64,000 nt of DNA from Kribbella pratensis. Its GTDB lineage: Bacteria; Actinomycetota; Actinomycetes; Propionibacteriales; Kribbellaceae. Position numbers and translations under genes: made by a program. Positions 56,937-64,000 of this stretch are shown here, in pieces; within the stretch, counting starts at the first letter, position 1, and every line of letters starts with the position of its first letter. The DNA is taken from assembly GCF_004365355.1 (NCBI RefSeq), contig NZ_SODP01000003.1:744001-808000 (forward strand), written 5' to 3'. Under the pieces are notes generated by a model that made no database searches, was not told the origin of the DNA, and worked only from the letters and a program-made list of their open reading frames with translations.

Positions 56937-58337
56937 GGTGATGACGTGGAATTCAGGATCGAGCACGACACGATGGGCGAGGTCAAGGTGCCTCGCGACG
57001 CGTTGTGGCGGGCGCAGACGCAGCGTGCGGTGGAGAACTTCCCGATCTCCGGGCGGCCGCTCGCGCCGGCGCTCGTGCACGCGCTGGCACAGATCAAGGC
57101 TTCGGCCGCGGTGGTGAACGCCTCGCTCGGCGTCATCGACGCGGGCCGGGCGGAGGCGATCGTTGCCGCGGCGGACAAGGTCGCCGCGGGGGAGTTCGAC
57201 AACGAGTTCCCGATCGATGTCTTCCAAACCGGCTCCGGTACGTCGACGAACATGAACGCCAACGAGGTCCTGGCCACCCTCGCCACCCGCTCGCTCGGCG
57301 ACGACGTGCACCCCAACGACGACGTCAACGCATCCCAGTCGAGCAACGACACGTTCCCGTCGGCGATCCACGTCGCCGCGACGGCCGGCGTCGTGCAGGA
57401 CCTGTTGCCGGCGCTCGAACACCTCGCGGATTCCCTGTCTCGTAAGGGATCTGAGTTCGCCGAGGTGGTGAAGTCGGGGCGGACGCACCTGATGGACGCG
57501 ACGCCGGTGACCCTCGGCCAGGAGTTCAACGGGTATGCGCAGCAGATCCGCCGGGGGGCCGCGCGGGTGCGGGCGACTCTGCCCAGGGTCGCCGAGTTGC
57601 CGCTGGGCGGGACGGCGGTCGGCACCGGAATCAACACGCCGCCGGGGTTCGCCGCCGCCGTCATCACCGAGCTGAACCGCCGGACCGGTCTGGAGCTGAC
57701 CGAGGCCGAGGACCACTTCGAGGCGCAGGGTGCTCGCGACGGACTCGTTGAGCTGTCAGGGCAACTGAAGACCGTCGCCGTGAGCCTGACGAAGATCTGC
57801 AACGACCTGCGTTGGATGGGATCCGGCCCGCGCGCCGGGCTCGGCGAGATCTCGCTGCCGGACCTGCAGCCGGGCTCGAGCATCATGCCGGGCAAGGTGA
57901 ATCCGGTGATCTGCGAGGCGACGCTGATGGTCGCCGCGCAGGTGATCGGCAACGACACCGCGATCACCGTGGCCGGTGCCGGAGGCAACTTCGAGCTCAA
58001 CGTGATGCTCCCGGTGATCGCGCGCAACTTGCTGGAGTCCATCAGCCTGCTGGCGAACAGCTCACGCCTGCTGGCGGACCGTTGCGTCGACGGCATCACC
58101 GCGAACGTCGACCACGCCCGCGCTCTCGCTGAGTCGTCGCCGTCGATCGTGACGCCACTCAACCGCTACATCGGCTACGAGAACGCCGCCGCGGTGGCCA
58201 AGAGTGCTTTGAAACAAGGGAAAACGATCCGCGAGGTCGTGATCGAGAACGGTCACGTCGAGAAGGGAGACCTGACCGAGGAGCAGCTGGACGCGGCCCT
58301 GGACGTACTCTCCATGACCCGCCCGGCTGAGTCGTGA
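56934..58337 (+). CDS. fumC: Class II fumarate hydratase
   Basis: 467 residues; interconverts fumarate and malate in the TCA cycle without an iron-sulfur cluster. The family pattern is clear: QTGSGTSTNMNANEV, SSNDTFPSAIHVAA, SGRTHLMDATPVTLGQEFNG and the signature GSSIMPGKVNP at ~314 with the catalytic Ser. Position matches Rv1098c. The start is leaderless (TACTCT). The downstream DUF402 gene overlaps the stop (GTGA), so the two are co-translated. A class I fumarase is also encoded, at 60148-61812. Confidence 0.95.
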   Translation: MGDDVEFRIEHDTMGEVKVPRDALWRAQTQRAVENFPISGRPLAPALVHALAQIKASAAVVNASLGVIDAGRAEAIVAAADKVAAGEFDNEFPIDVFQTGSGTSTNMNANEVLATLATRSLGDDVHPNDDVNASQSSNDTFPSAIHVAATAGVVQDLLPALEHLADSLSRKGSEFAEVVKSGRTHLMDATPVTLGQEFNGYAQQIRRGAARVRATLPRVAELPLGGTAVGTGINTPPGFAAAVITELNRRTGLELTEAEDHFEAQGARDGLVELSGQLKTVAVSLTKICNDLRWMGSGPRAGLGEISLPDLQPGSSIMPGKVNPVICEATLMVAAQVIGNDTAITVAGAGGNFELNVMLPVIARNLLESISLLANSSRLLADRCVDGITANVDHARALAESSPSIVTPLNRYIGYENAAAVAKSALKQGKTIREVVIENGHVEKGDLTEEQLDAALDVLSMTRPAES

Positions 58338-58999
58338 CCGAATTCTGGGCGCCGGGGACAACGATCGAGTGGGTGTACGAAGGGACCGGGAGGCACGCCG
58401 ACAAGCCGAACGTGCGGCCGATGACGGTCGTGCGTGACGACGCGGACGGGCTGGTCGCCTGGCTCGCACCGGGTACACCGTTGCTCAAACCGGTCCTCGT
58501 CGACGGACGCGAGACGCGGCACGCCGGTCCCGTCGCGATGTTCACCGAGGAGCGAGTGCTGAAGCTCGACGTCTGGCACGGGACCGGGATCCTCAAGGTA
58601 TCGCCGTCCGGGAAGCCGTGGTCGGTCTGGTACTTCTGGGGCGAGGACGGGACGTTCCACGGGTGGTACGTGAATCTCGAGCGGGAGCATGTCCGCGACT
58701 GGGCAGCCCGCCGTACCAGCACGGTCGATCACGCGCTCGACCTATGGATGAAGCCCGACCGCACCATCGAGTGGAAGGACGAGGACGAACTGGAGGGCGC
58801 GGTCACCGCCGGACGCTTCTCTGAGGCCGATGCGGAGCGCATCGTTGGTGACGCCCACGCCGCCATCCGCGACATCGAGGCGTGGACGTCCCCGTTCTCC
58901 GACGACTGGCAGTTCTGGACCCCGCCGCCCACCTGGCGCCTCCCGGCCGCGCCGACGACCCACCAGCCCACCCTGATCGCGGAGGAGCTCCACAGCTGA
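58334..58999 (+). CDS. DUF402 domain protein
   Basis: 221 residues of the DUF402 family: LAPGTPLLKPVLVDGRETRH, the SVWYFWGEDGTFHGWYVNLE strand region and a DHALDLWMKPDRTIEWKDEDEL segment with acidic metal-site residues. Characterised relatives are nucleoside di/triphosphate phosphatases (e.g. S. aureus Sa1684, YtkL-type); function here is inferred from the family. The GTG start overlaps the fumC stop. Confidence 0.85.
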   Translation: MTEFWAPGTTIEWVYEGTGRHADKPNVRPMTVVRDDADGLVAWLAPGTPLLKPVLVDGRETRHAGPVAMFTEERVLKLDVWHGTGILKVSPSGKPWSVWYFWGEDGTFHGWYVNLEREHVRDWAARRTSTVDHALDLWMKPDRTIEWKDEDELEGAVTAGRFSEADAERIVGDAHAAIRDIEAWTSPFSDDWQFWTPPPTWRLPAAPTTHQPTLIAEELHS

Positions 59000-59517
59000 T
59001 GCCCCGCGCCTTGCTTCTCACCGGAGGCAGTGGTGTTGGCAAGACCACCACAGCCCAGGCGATCGGTGGTGTGCTGACGGGCGCCGGCCACACCACCGGC
59101 GTACTGGACCTGGACGCCGTCGCCCAGTTCGGCGGTCCTCGACGACGCACGCCGGATTCCGGCCTGCGCTTCAGCGACCACCTCCGCATCGACAACCTGG
59201 CCGCGGTCTGGCGGACCTACCGAGCGGCGGGCGCCGAGTTCCTGATCGCCAGTGGCCCGGTCTTCTCCGCCCAGCTCCGCGACGCCTATACCGCCGCGCT
59301 GCCCGACTGCGCGGTGCAGGTCGTGCGGATCGTCACGGCGCCCGAGCTGATCGACGCTCGCACCCGCACCACCCGCGGTCCGGAGTGGGATCTCGCCACG
59401 GCCCTTGCCTTTGCCGAGACCCATCAGCCAATCGAGGACTTCGTTGTTCGCAACGACGGCGAGGTGGCGGACACGGCGGCGGAGATCCTCAGGCTGGTGG
59501 GTTGGCCGGGGGGCTGA
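58999..59517 (+). CDS. P-loop small-molecule kinase-like protein
   Basis: 172 residues with a Walker A GGSGVGKTTTAQAI at residues ~9-22 and a lid/arginine region RTRTTRGPEWDLATAL, otherwise a compact alpha/beta NMP-kinase-like fold. No clear subfamily. Substrate unknown; it could phosphorylate a nucleotide or sugar. The ATG shares its A with the DUF402 stop (TGATG), giving a three-gene coupled set from fumC. Confidence 0.8.
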   Translation: MPRALLLTGGSGVGKTTTAQAIGGVLTGAGHTTGVLDLDAVAQFGGPRRRTPDSGLRFSDHLRIDNLAAVWRTYRAAGAEFLIASGPVFSAQLRDAYTAALPDCAVQVVRIVTAPELIDARTRTTRGPEWDLATALAFAETHQPIEDFVVRNDGEVADTAAEILRLVGWPGG

Positions 59518-59562
59518 CAACACAGGTGGGTCACGAGCGGTTGCAACTCGGGCGGATGGGCT

Positions 59563-59577
59563 TAGCTTGGAAGTATG
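59563..59577 (+). promoter_or_regulatory. Leaderless -10 element of the 52-codon gene
   Basis: TAGCTT (59563-59568) is followed after six bases by ATG 59575. Confidence 0.5.
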
Positions 59578-59733
59578 TACACCATCGAATTGGAGGCTGA
59601 GGAGCTGCAGCTCGTCCGCGCGGCGCTGGGGTCTTACCTGCAGGCCTTCGGCCACAACGAAGCAGATCTCGTCAAAGCCACCCGCGTCCTGCTGGCGAAG
59701 CTCCCCGAGCAGATCGAGACCAAGGCCGGCTGA
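59575..59733 (+). CDS. Small conserved-looking protein (52 aa)
   Basis: 52 residues, MYTIELEAEELQLVRAAL then a helical region ending AKLPEQIETKAG. It has amphipathic helices, strong codon bias and a well placed leaderless promoter. It looks like a small helical protein; I believe close relatives occur in actinobacteria without annotation. It is the last gene before the tail-repeat array. Function unknown. Confidence 0.65.
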   Translation: MYTIELEAEELQLVRAALGSYLQAFGHNEADLVKATRVLLAKLPEQIETKAG

Positions 59734-59884
59734 GGTCACTCCTCCAGCGGTTCCAGCACGGCGACGGGCACCGTCCGCCGTGCCTCCGTCGCGAACCGGC
59801 CGACACCCGGATGCGATTCCCGACCCGCAACAGCCATTCGCTCCACCCCCCAATCCTGAGGGTGGAGCGGTCAACTCAGCAGCT

Positions 59885-60190
59885 CAGCTCCGGGGACGCA
59901 CGGTCGGGGACGGGCTTGCGGGTGTGACTACACCAACTGCTTGTTTCTTTTAGCTCCGCGGGCGCACGGTCAGGGGGATTGGCTTGCGGGTGTGGCTCCG
60001 CCAACTGCTGTTTCTTTTAGCTCCGCGGGCGCACGGTCAGGGGGGTTGCGGGTGTGACTCCGCCAACTGCTTGTTTCTTATAGCTCCGGGGACGCACGGT
60101 CGGGGGGACCGGCCTGCGGGTGTGACTTCACCAACTGCTTGTTTCTTTCAGCTCCGCGGGCGCACGGTTAGGGGGACCGGCTTGCGGGTG
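59885..60190 (-). repeat. Tandem copies of the class I fumarase 3' tail
   Basis: Units starting (C/T)AGCTCCG at 59885, 59951, 60018, 60081 and 60149 have periods of 66, 67, 63 and 68 bp. The last is the real gene end (TRKPVPLTVRPRS-stop on the minus strand). Copies upstream of it on the plus strand keep that tail: the 59951 unit reads HTRKPIPLTVRPRS-stop. Linkers are a shared CCAACTGCTTGTTTCTTT block. The 414-bp gap 59734-60147 holds little else. Confidence 0.85.
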
Positions 60191-61812
60191 TCGGTGAAGA
60201 AGTCGTTGCCCTTGTCGTCGACCACGATGAAGGCTGGGAAGTCCTCGACCTGGATCTTCCACACCGCTTCCATCCCGAGCTCGGCGTACTCCAACACATC
60301 CACGGACTTGATGCAGTCCTGCGCCAACCGCGCCGCCGGACCGCCGATCGAGCCGAGGTAGAACCCGCCGTGCTCCTTGCACGCCGCCGTCACCTTCGCC
60401 GACCGGTTGCCCTTGGCAAGCATCACGAAGGACCCGCCGGCCGCCTGGAACTGATCGACGTACGCATCCATCCGCCCCGCCGTCGTCGGCCCGAACGACC
60501 CGGACGCGTATCCCTCAGGAGTTTTCGCCGGTCCCGCGTAGTACACCGCGTGATCGCGCAGGTACTGCGGCATCTCCTCGCCCGCGTCCAGCCGCTCCTT
60601 GATCTTCGCATGCGCGATATCGCGCGCCACCACCAGCGGCCCGCTCAGCGACAACCGCGTCTTCACCGGCAGCTTCGACAGCTCCGCGCGGATCTCGCTC
60701 ATCGGCCGGTTCAGATCGATCCGTACGACGTCACTCGCGTCGTCGAGGTGCTCGTCGGTGGTGTCCGGCAGGAACCGCGCCGGGTCGCGCTCGAGCTGCT
60801 CGAGGAACACACCCTCCGGCGTGATCTTCGCCAGCGCCTGCCGGTCCGCCGAGCACGACACCGCGATCGCGACCGGGCAGGATGCGCCGTGCCGCGGGAG
60901 GCGGATCACGCGGACGTCGTGGCAGAAGTACTTCCCGCCGAACTGCGCGCCGATCCCGAACTCCTGCGTCAGCTTGAAGACCTCTTCCTCCAGCTCCACG
61001 TCGCGGAACCCGTGCCCCAGCGGCGATCCCGCGGTCGGCAGCGTGTCCAGGTAGTGCGCGGAGGCGTACTTCGCGGTCTTCAGCGCGTACTCCGCCGACG
61101 TACCGCCGACCACGACCGCGAGGTGGTACGGCGGGCAGGCCGCCGTACCGAGCGAGCGGATCTTCTCGTCCAGGAACTCCATCATCCGCGACGGGTTCAG
61201 GACCGCCTTCGTCTCCTGGTACAGGAACGACTTGTTGGCCGAGCCACCGCCCTTGGCCATGAACAGGAACTTGTACGCCGGGTCGGTCGTGCCCGGCGTG
61301 GAGTAGAGCTCGATCTGGGCCGGCAGGTTCGAGCCGGTGTTCTTCTCGTCCCACATGGTCAGCGGGGCCATCTGCGAGTAGCGCAGGTTCAGCTCGGTGT
61401 ACGCGTCGTACACGCCGCGGCTGATCCACTCCTCGTCGACCGCGCCGGTCAGCACGCCCTCGGACTTCTTGCCCATCACGATCGCGGTGCCGGTGTCCTG
61501 ACACATCGGGAGTACGCCGCCGGCCGAGATGTTCGCGTTCTTCAACAGGTCGAGCGCGACGAACCGGTCGTTCCCGGACGCCTCCGGGTCGTCGATGATC
61601 CGCCGCAGCTGGGCCAGGTGCGCGGTCCGCAGGTAGTGCGAGATGTCGTGCATCGCCTCCGCGGTCAACGCCTGCAGCACCTCAGGCTGAACCTGCAGGA
61701 ACGTCCGGTCGCCCGCCGTGAAAGTGCTGACACCTTCCGTCGTCAGCAGCCGATACTCCGTCTCGTCAACACCCAACGGCAACAGATCGGAGTAGTTGAA
61801 GTCGGCAGACAC
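60148..61812 (-). CDS. fumA: Class I fumarate hydratase (iron-sulfur)
   Basis: 554 residues of the [4Fe-4S] class I fumarase: N-terminal alpha domain with GGVLPMCQDTGTAIV (cluster Cys), NTGSNLPAQIELYS, KGGGSANKSFLYQETKAVL, and ACPPYHLAVVVGGTSAEYALK (second Cys) plus GKYFCHDVRVIRLPRHGASC (third Cys). The C-terminal beta domain runs ~390-550 and ends TRKPVPLTVRPRS. GTG 61812 with GGAGG eight bases upstream is chosen. It is the second fumarase in the window. The 3' tail is repeated four times downstream. Confidence 0.94.
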   Translation of the reverse strand: MSADFNYSDLLPLGVDETEYRLLTTEGVSTFTAGDRTFLQVQPEVLQALTAEAMHDISHYLRTAHLAQLRRIIDDPEASGNDRFVALDLLKNANISAGGVLPMCQDTGTAIVMGKKSEGVLTGAVDEEWISRGVYDAYTELNLRYSQMAPLTMWDEKNTGSNLPAQIELYSTPGTTDPAYKFLFMAKGGGSANKSFLYQETKAVLNPSRMMEFLDEKIRSLGTAACPPYHLAVVVGGTSAEYALKTAKYASAHYLDTLPTAGSPLGHGFRDVELEEEVFKLTQEFGIGAQFGGKYFCHDVRVIRLPRHGASCPVAIAVSCSADRQALAKITPEGVFLEQLERDPARFLPDTTDEHLDDASDVVRIDLNRPMSEIRAELSKLPVKTRLSLSGPLVVARDIAHAKIKERLDAGEEMPQYLRDHAVYYAGPAKTPEGYASGSFGPTTAGRMDAYVDQFQAAGGSFVMLAKGNRSAKVTAACKEHGGFYLGSIGGPAARLAQDCIKSVDVLEYAELGMEAVWKIQVEDFPAFIVVDDKGNDFFTDTRKPVPLTVRPRS

Positions 61813-61891
61813 CGCGCATACCTCCAGGAGGAGTGGACTGAACGGCCAAAGCCTAGTTCTCCCCACCTGCCGAGCCGACGCGACCTCCGTC

Positions 61892-62224
61892 TCACCCGCC
61901 GGTGAGGCCACCCTCACCACGGACGACGCGCCAAGCGCCCCTCAGCTCGAGCCCAAGTGCCAGCCGGTGGTACGCCCGCTGGTCCCCGGCCATGTTCTTG
62001 GTCAGCCTGTTCGTCTTCTCTGGCACCCGCTTGCGGAGCACCACGGACAGACCCGTGATCGTGAGCACGCCGGCCACGAAGAGGATCAGGGCGCCTCCGC
62101 CCCACCCGTCGTCCCCGGACCACTGCAGGATGAGGGTCCACACCACGCCGGCAAGCGTCGCCGGCCAGGCGGTCAGGTACAGGGCTGCCAGTGCGCGCCC
62201 CAGGGCTCCATCGGGCCAGGTCAT
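61892..62224 (-). CDS. Small membrane protein
   Basis: 110 residues with two membrane helices (~12-34 and ~42-62), a basic loop and a C-terminal charged tail. Codon bias and the leaderless CATACT seven bases before ATG 62224 support it. Family and function unknown. It is divergent from the DUF1707 gene, with 96 bases between starts. Confidence 0.65.
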   Translation of the reverse strand: MTWPDGALGRALAALYLTAWPATLAGVVWTLILQWSGDDGWGGGALILFVAGVLTITGLSVVLRKRVPEKTNRLTKNMAGDQRAYHRLALGLELRGAWRVVRGEGGLTGG

Positions 62225-62237
62225 GGTCGTCAGTATG
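62222..62237 (-). promoter_or_regulatory. Leaderless -10 element of the small membrane gene
   Basis: Minus-strand CATACT (62237-62232) is followed after seven bases by ATG 62224. Confidence 0.45.
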
Positions 62238-62308
62238 AGGCCGGATCAGGGTCCTGGTCAGGGGTGAATCGGGGGAGAAACCTGGCGGCAGCTGGCGCGC
62301 TGCGCGCG

Positions 62309-62323
62309 TATGGTTTTGGGGTG
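62309..62323 (+). promoter_or_regulatory. Leaderless -10 element of the DUF1707 gene
   Basis: TATGGT (62309-62314) is followed after six bases by GTG 62321. Confidence 0.55.
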
Positions 62324-63016
62324 GCTCAGGATGACGTTCCTCAGGTGAACCGACCGCAGGATGCCGTGCCCTCGCAGGCGGCGACCGGTGACGAGCTGGC
62401 GTTGCGGCGGCGGGTGTCCGACCTCGAGCGGGAGGAGGTCGCCGACGTACTGCGCGAGGCCGCGGGCGAAGGCCGGTTGTCGTACGCCGAGCTGGAGGAG
62501 CGGCTCGAGACGCTGTACGGCTCCAAGACGTACGGCGAACTCGTCGAGCTGACCGCCGACCTGCCGAACGGTCCGCGCGCTCCGGGCGTCCCGTCGGTCA
62601 GCCCGCAGTACAGCGGCGCGATGGTCGAGACCGGCCCGGTGATCAACGTGTTCATGTCCGAGACCAAGCGGATGGGCAACTGGCTCGTCCCGCAGCGGCA
62701 GGAGGTGAACGCGGTCCTCGGCGACGTCACGCTCGACTACACCGAGGCGCAGATCCCGTACGACGACATCCAGGTCGACGTGAAGTCGATCCTCGCCGAC
62801 GTGAAGATCCGCGTTCCCGCGAACGCGATCGTCCTGCTCGACAGCAACCCGATCCTGGGCTCCGTCTCCGAACAGGAAGCCGGCCTGAAAGCCGTCCCCG
62901 ACCCGAACGCGCAGCCCGCCGCCCCGAAACGCTTCCACATCCGCGGCACCGCCATCCTCGGCGAGATCAAGATCAAACGAGGCCCGCGCCTGAGCAAACG
63001 CCTCGGCCTCACCTAG
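62321..63016 (+). CDS. DUF1707 / LiaF-like protein
   Basis: 231 residues. An N-terminal DUF1707 domain (~25-75; DLEREEVADVLREAAGEGRL and LEERLETLYGSKTYGELVEL) is fused to a C-terminal beta domain resembling the cell-wall-active-antibiotic response region (~110-190; GDVTLDYTEAQIPYDDIQVD, SILADVKIRVPANAIVLL). No membrane helix. Such proteins are common in actinobacteria and may act with envelope-stress regulators. Leaderless GTG start. It converges with the membrane pair below, overlapping by eight bases. Confidence 0.88.
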   Translation: MAQDDVPQVNRPQDAVPSQAATGDELALRRRVSDLEREEVADVLREAAGEGRLSYAELEERLETLYGSKTYGELVELTADLPNGPRAPGVPSVSPQYSGAMVETGPVINVFMSETKRMGNWLVPQRQEVNAVLGDVTLDYTEAQIPYDDIQVDVKSILADVKIRVPANAIVLLDSNPILGSVSEQEAGLKAVPDPNAQPAAPKRFHIRGTAILGEIKIKRGPRLSKRLGLT

Positions 63017-63506
63017 GCGCCGTACGGCGGTGTTCCTCGAGCAGGTCGATCAGCCAGTCCCTGAACGCGACCACATCGCGTACGTGCTGCTCGCCGAGGC
63101 GGAGTCTCCTCCGGCGGATGCTCGATCCCACGGCGAACGACCGGTCGCCTGCTGGTCCGTCCAGCCCGTTGATGGTGTCGATCTCACTCCACGACACGAA
63201 CCGCCTGCGTCCGCGCCGCACGCCGGTTGTATCGATCGTCAGCGTCGGGCGGCGGGTCAACAGTTGCCAGCCGCTGACGCATAGCCCGATCAGAACCGCG
63301 GTCGTGACGACGACGGCCACGACGCGAAGCACGCCGCCGCTCTTCAGCGCGTGGGGTAGCTGGGTGGTCGCCAGCAAGACCAGGAGGATGACGGCGGACC
63401 GGGTCTGCCGGAGCAGCGGTTGGCGCCGCAGTGGGAACACGACTCGTCCGGTCCGCCGCAGCTCGGCGGTCCAGACCTCGCTGGGCCCGTCCCCGATCAT
63501 TGCCAT
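63009..63506 (-). CDS. Membrane protein with PH-like domain, paralog 1
   Basis: 165 residues: EVWTAELRRTGRVVFPLRRQ, two membrane helices (~35-85), then a soluble domain (~90-165; RRPTLTIDTTGVRRGRRRFV, SWSEIDTINGL) resembling bacterial PH/YdbT-like or PF-type beta domains. It is paralogous to the next gene. The start is ATG 63506 or ATG 63500, the latter overlapping the upstream stop (ATGA). Function unknown. Confidence 0.75.
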   Translation of the reverse strand: MAMIGDGPSEVWTAELRRTGRVVFPLRRQPLLRQTRSAVILLVLLATTQLPHALKSGGVLRVVAVVVTTAVLIGLCVSGWQLLTRRPTLTIDTTGVRRGRRRFVSWSEIDTINGLDGPAGDRSFAVGSSIRRRRLRLGEQHVRDVVAFRDWLIDLLEEHRRTAPR

Positions 63507-64000
63507 TCCTGGTCCTTCGGGCTGGCTGAACGGCGCTGGTCGGTGAGTAGTTCGTCGAGCCAGGTGTGGAAGGACTTGAGGTCGTTGACGTGTCGGCGGG
63601 TGAGGACGAGGTCGTTGGCCCAGACGTTCTTCGGGTGGATGGGTAGTTTGCCGATGGGGTTCGGGCCGGTGACAAGACCGATGGAGCCGATCTCGTTCCA
63701 GGGGAGGAAGCGGCGGCCGGAGCGTATGCCTGCTCGGTCGACGACGACGTACGGGCGCCGGGTGACCAGTTGGTAGAGGAAGACCAGCACCAAGCACGCG
63801 TATGCCGTGATCCACAGGTAGGCGAGGAAGCGCCAGTTGCCGTCGGCGAGCATGTCCGGAAGGCTTGCCAGCACCATTGACGTGGGTGCCAACGCCAGTA
63901 GTAGCGGGAACTGCAGGAACGACCAGCCGCGGAGTGGGAATTCGACGCGGTTGTGGTGGTGCCACTCGACCATCCAGGCCTCGGGTAGGCGCTCGCCCAT
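63497..64000 (-). CDS. Membrane protein with PH-like domain, paralog 2 (start at window edge)
   Basis: 167 residues from ATG 64000, the last base of the window; it could extend further but the ATG is in a plausible position (MGERLPEAWMVEWHHHNRVE). Same layout as the downstream paralog: VEFPLRGW, two helices, QLVTRRPYVVVDRAGIRSGR and FLPWNEIGSIG. The C-terminal tail is charged. The two are probably co-transcribed. Function unknown. Confidence 0.75.
   Translation of the reverse strand: MGERLPEAWMVEWHHHNRVEFPLRGWSFLQFPLLLALAPTSMVLASLPDMLADGNWRFLAYLWITAYACLVLVFLYQLVTRRPYVVVDRAGIRSGRRFLPWNEIGSIGLVTGPNPIGKLPIHPKNVWANDLVLTRRHVNDLKSFHTWLDELLTDQRRSASPKDQEWQ

Noticed and set aside
59885..60150. CRISPR-like array or phage att cluster
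   Set aside because: Units of 63-68 bp with related linkers derive from the fumarase tail; no cas or integrase gene nearby.
1..64000. tRNA, rRNA, insertion sequence, prophage or replication origin
   Set aside because: No transposase, integrase or phage structural gene, no rRNA sequence and no recognisable tRNA were found by reading; a tRNA scan would be decisive.

Overview
The window is one continuous piece of a very GC-rich actinobacterial chromosome. Four things point there: strong C/G bias at third codon positions, many GTG starts, many TANNNT-N6/7-GTG/ATG leaderless starts, and a mycothiol-conjugate amidase (mca). Protein style and small conserved genes suggest Propionibacteriales, perhaps a Kribbella relative; this is an inference, since there is no rRNA to place it. 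I see no tRNA, rRNA, CRISPR array, transposase, integrase or phage gene.

Layout. 1-4.7 kb: end of a GT4 glycosyltransferase and a flippase-like membrane protein, then a decayed stretch with a lipoprotein and two frameshifted genes. 4.7-8.3 kb: msrA, a divergent MocR/YczE pair and a DUF1905 gene whose 3' tail is repeated five more times downstream. 8.3-17.7 kb: three minus-strand modules, each a ~193-aa paralog (MKTxDRPLD family) followed by an unrelated repetitive or disordered partner. Two modules lie downstream of, and one upstream of, a plus-strand block of metB, a GlmL-type ATPase and an AI-2E-family transporter. 17.8-35.7 kb: regulator/exporter units (MarR-MFS, MarR/MFS, TetR/MFS), a CPBP protease-SDR pair, a three-gene ABC-2 exporter, two HExxH paralogs, a phosphotransferase, threonine ammonia-lyase and a hydrolase.

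35.7-58.3 kb holds a conserved actinobacterial backbone. The order greA, DUF4307, mca, small membrane gene, YyaL-type thioredoxin protein, HlyIII, Z-isoprenyl synthase, PhoH2 and fumC matches Mycobacterium tuberculosis Rv1080c to Rv1098c as I know it, with metB (Rv1079) now 24 kb away. Between these lie two secreted proteases sharing a C-terminal domain, a MarR/phosphotransferase unit and small genes. 58.3-64 kb: DUF402, a P-loop protein, a 52-codon gene, a second 3'-tail repeat array beside a class I fumarase, a DUF1707 protein and two tandem membrane paralogs.

How the parts work together. Most neighbours are coupled by ATGA/GTGA/TGATG overlaps. Divergent regulators sit on readable palindromic operators: a 15-bp phased array at 30.4 kb, paired 21-bp sites at 34.5 kb and a 16-bp-arm palindrome at 47.65 kb. 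The most unusual features are the two gene-tail repeat arrays, the triplicated MKTxDRPLD modules, a protease gene whose best start is ACG, and a leaderless 11-codon leader overlapping a CopD-family gene.
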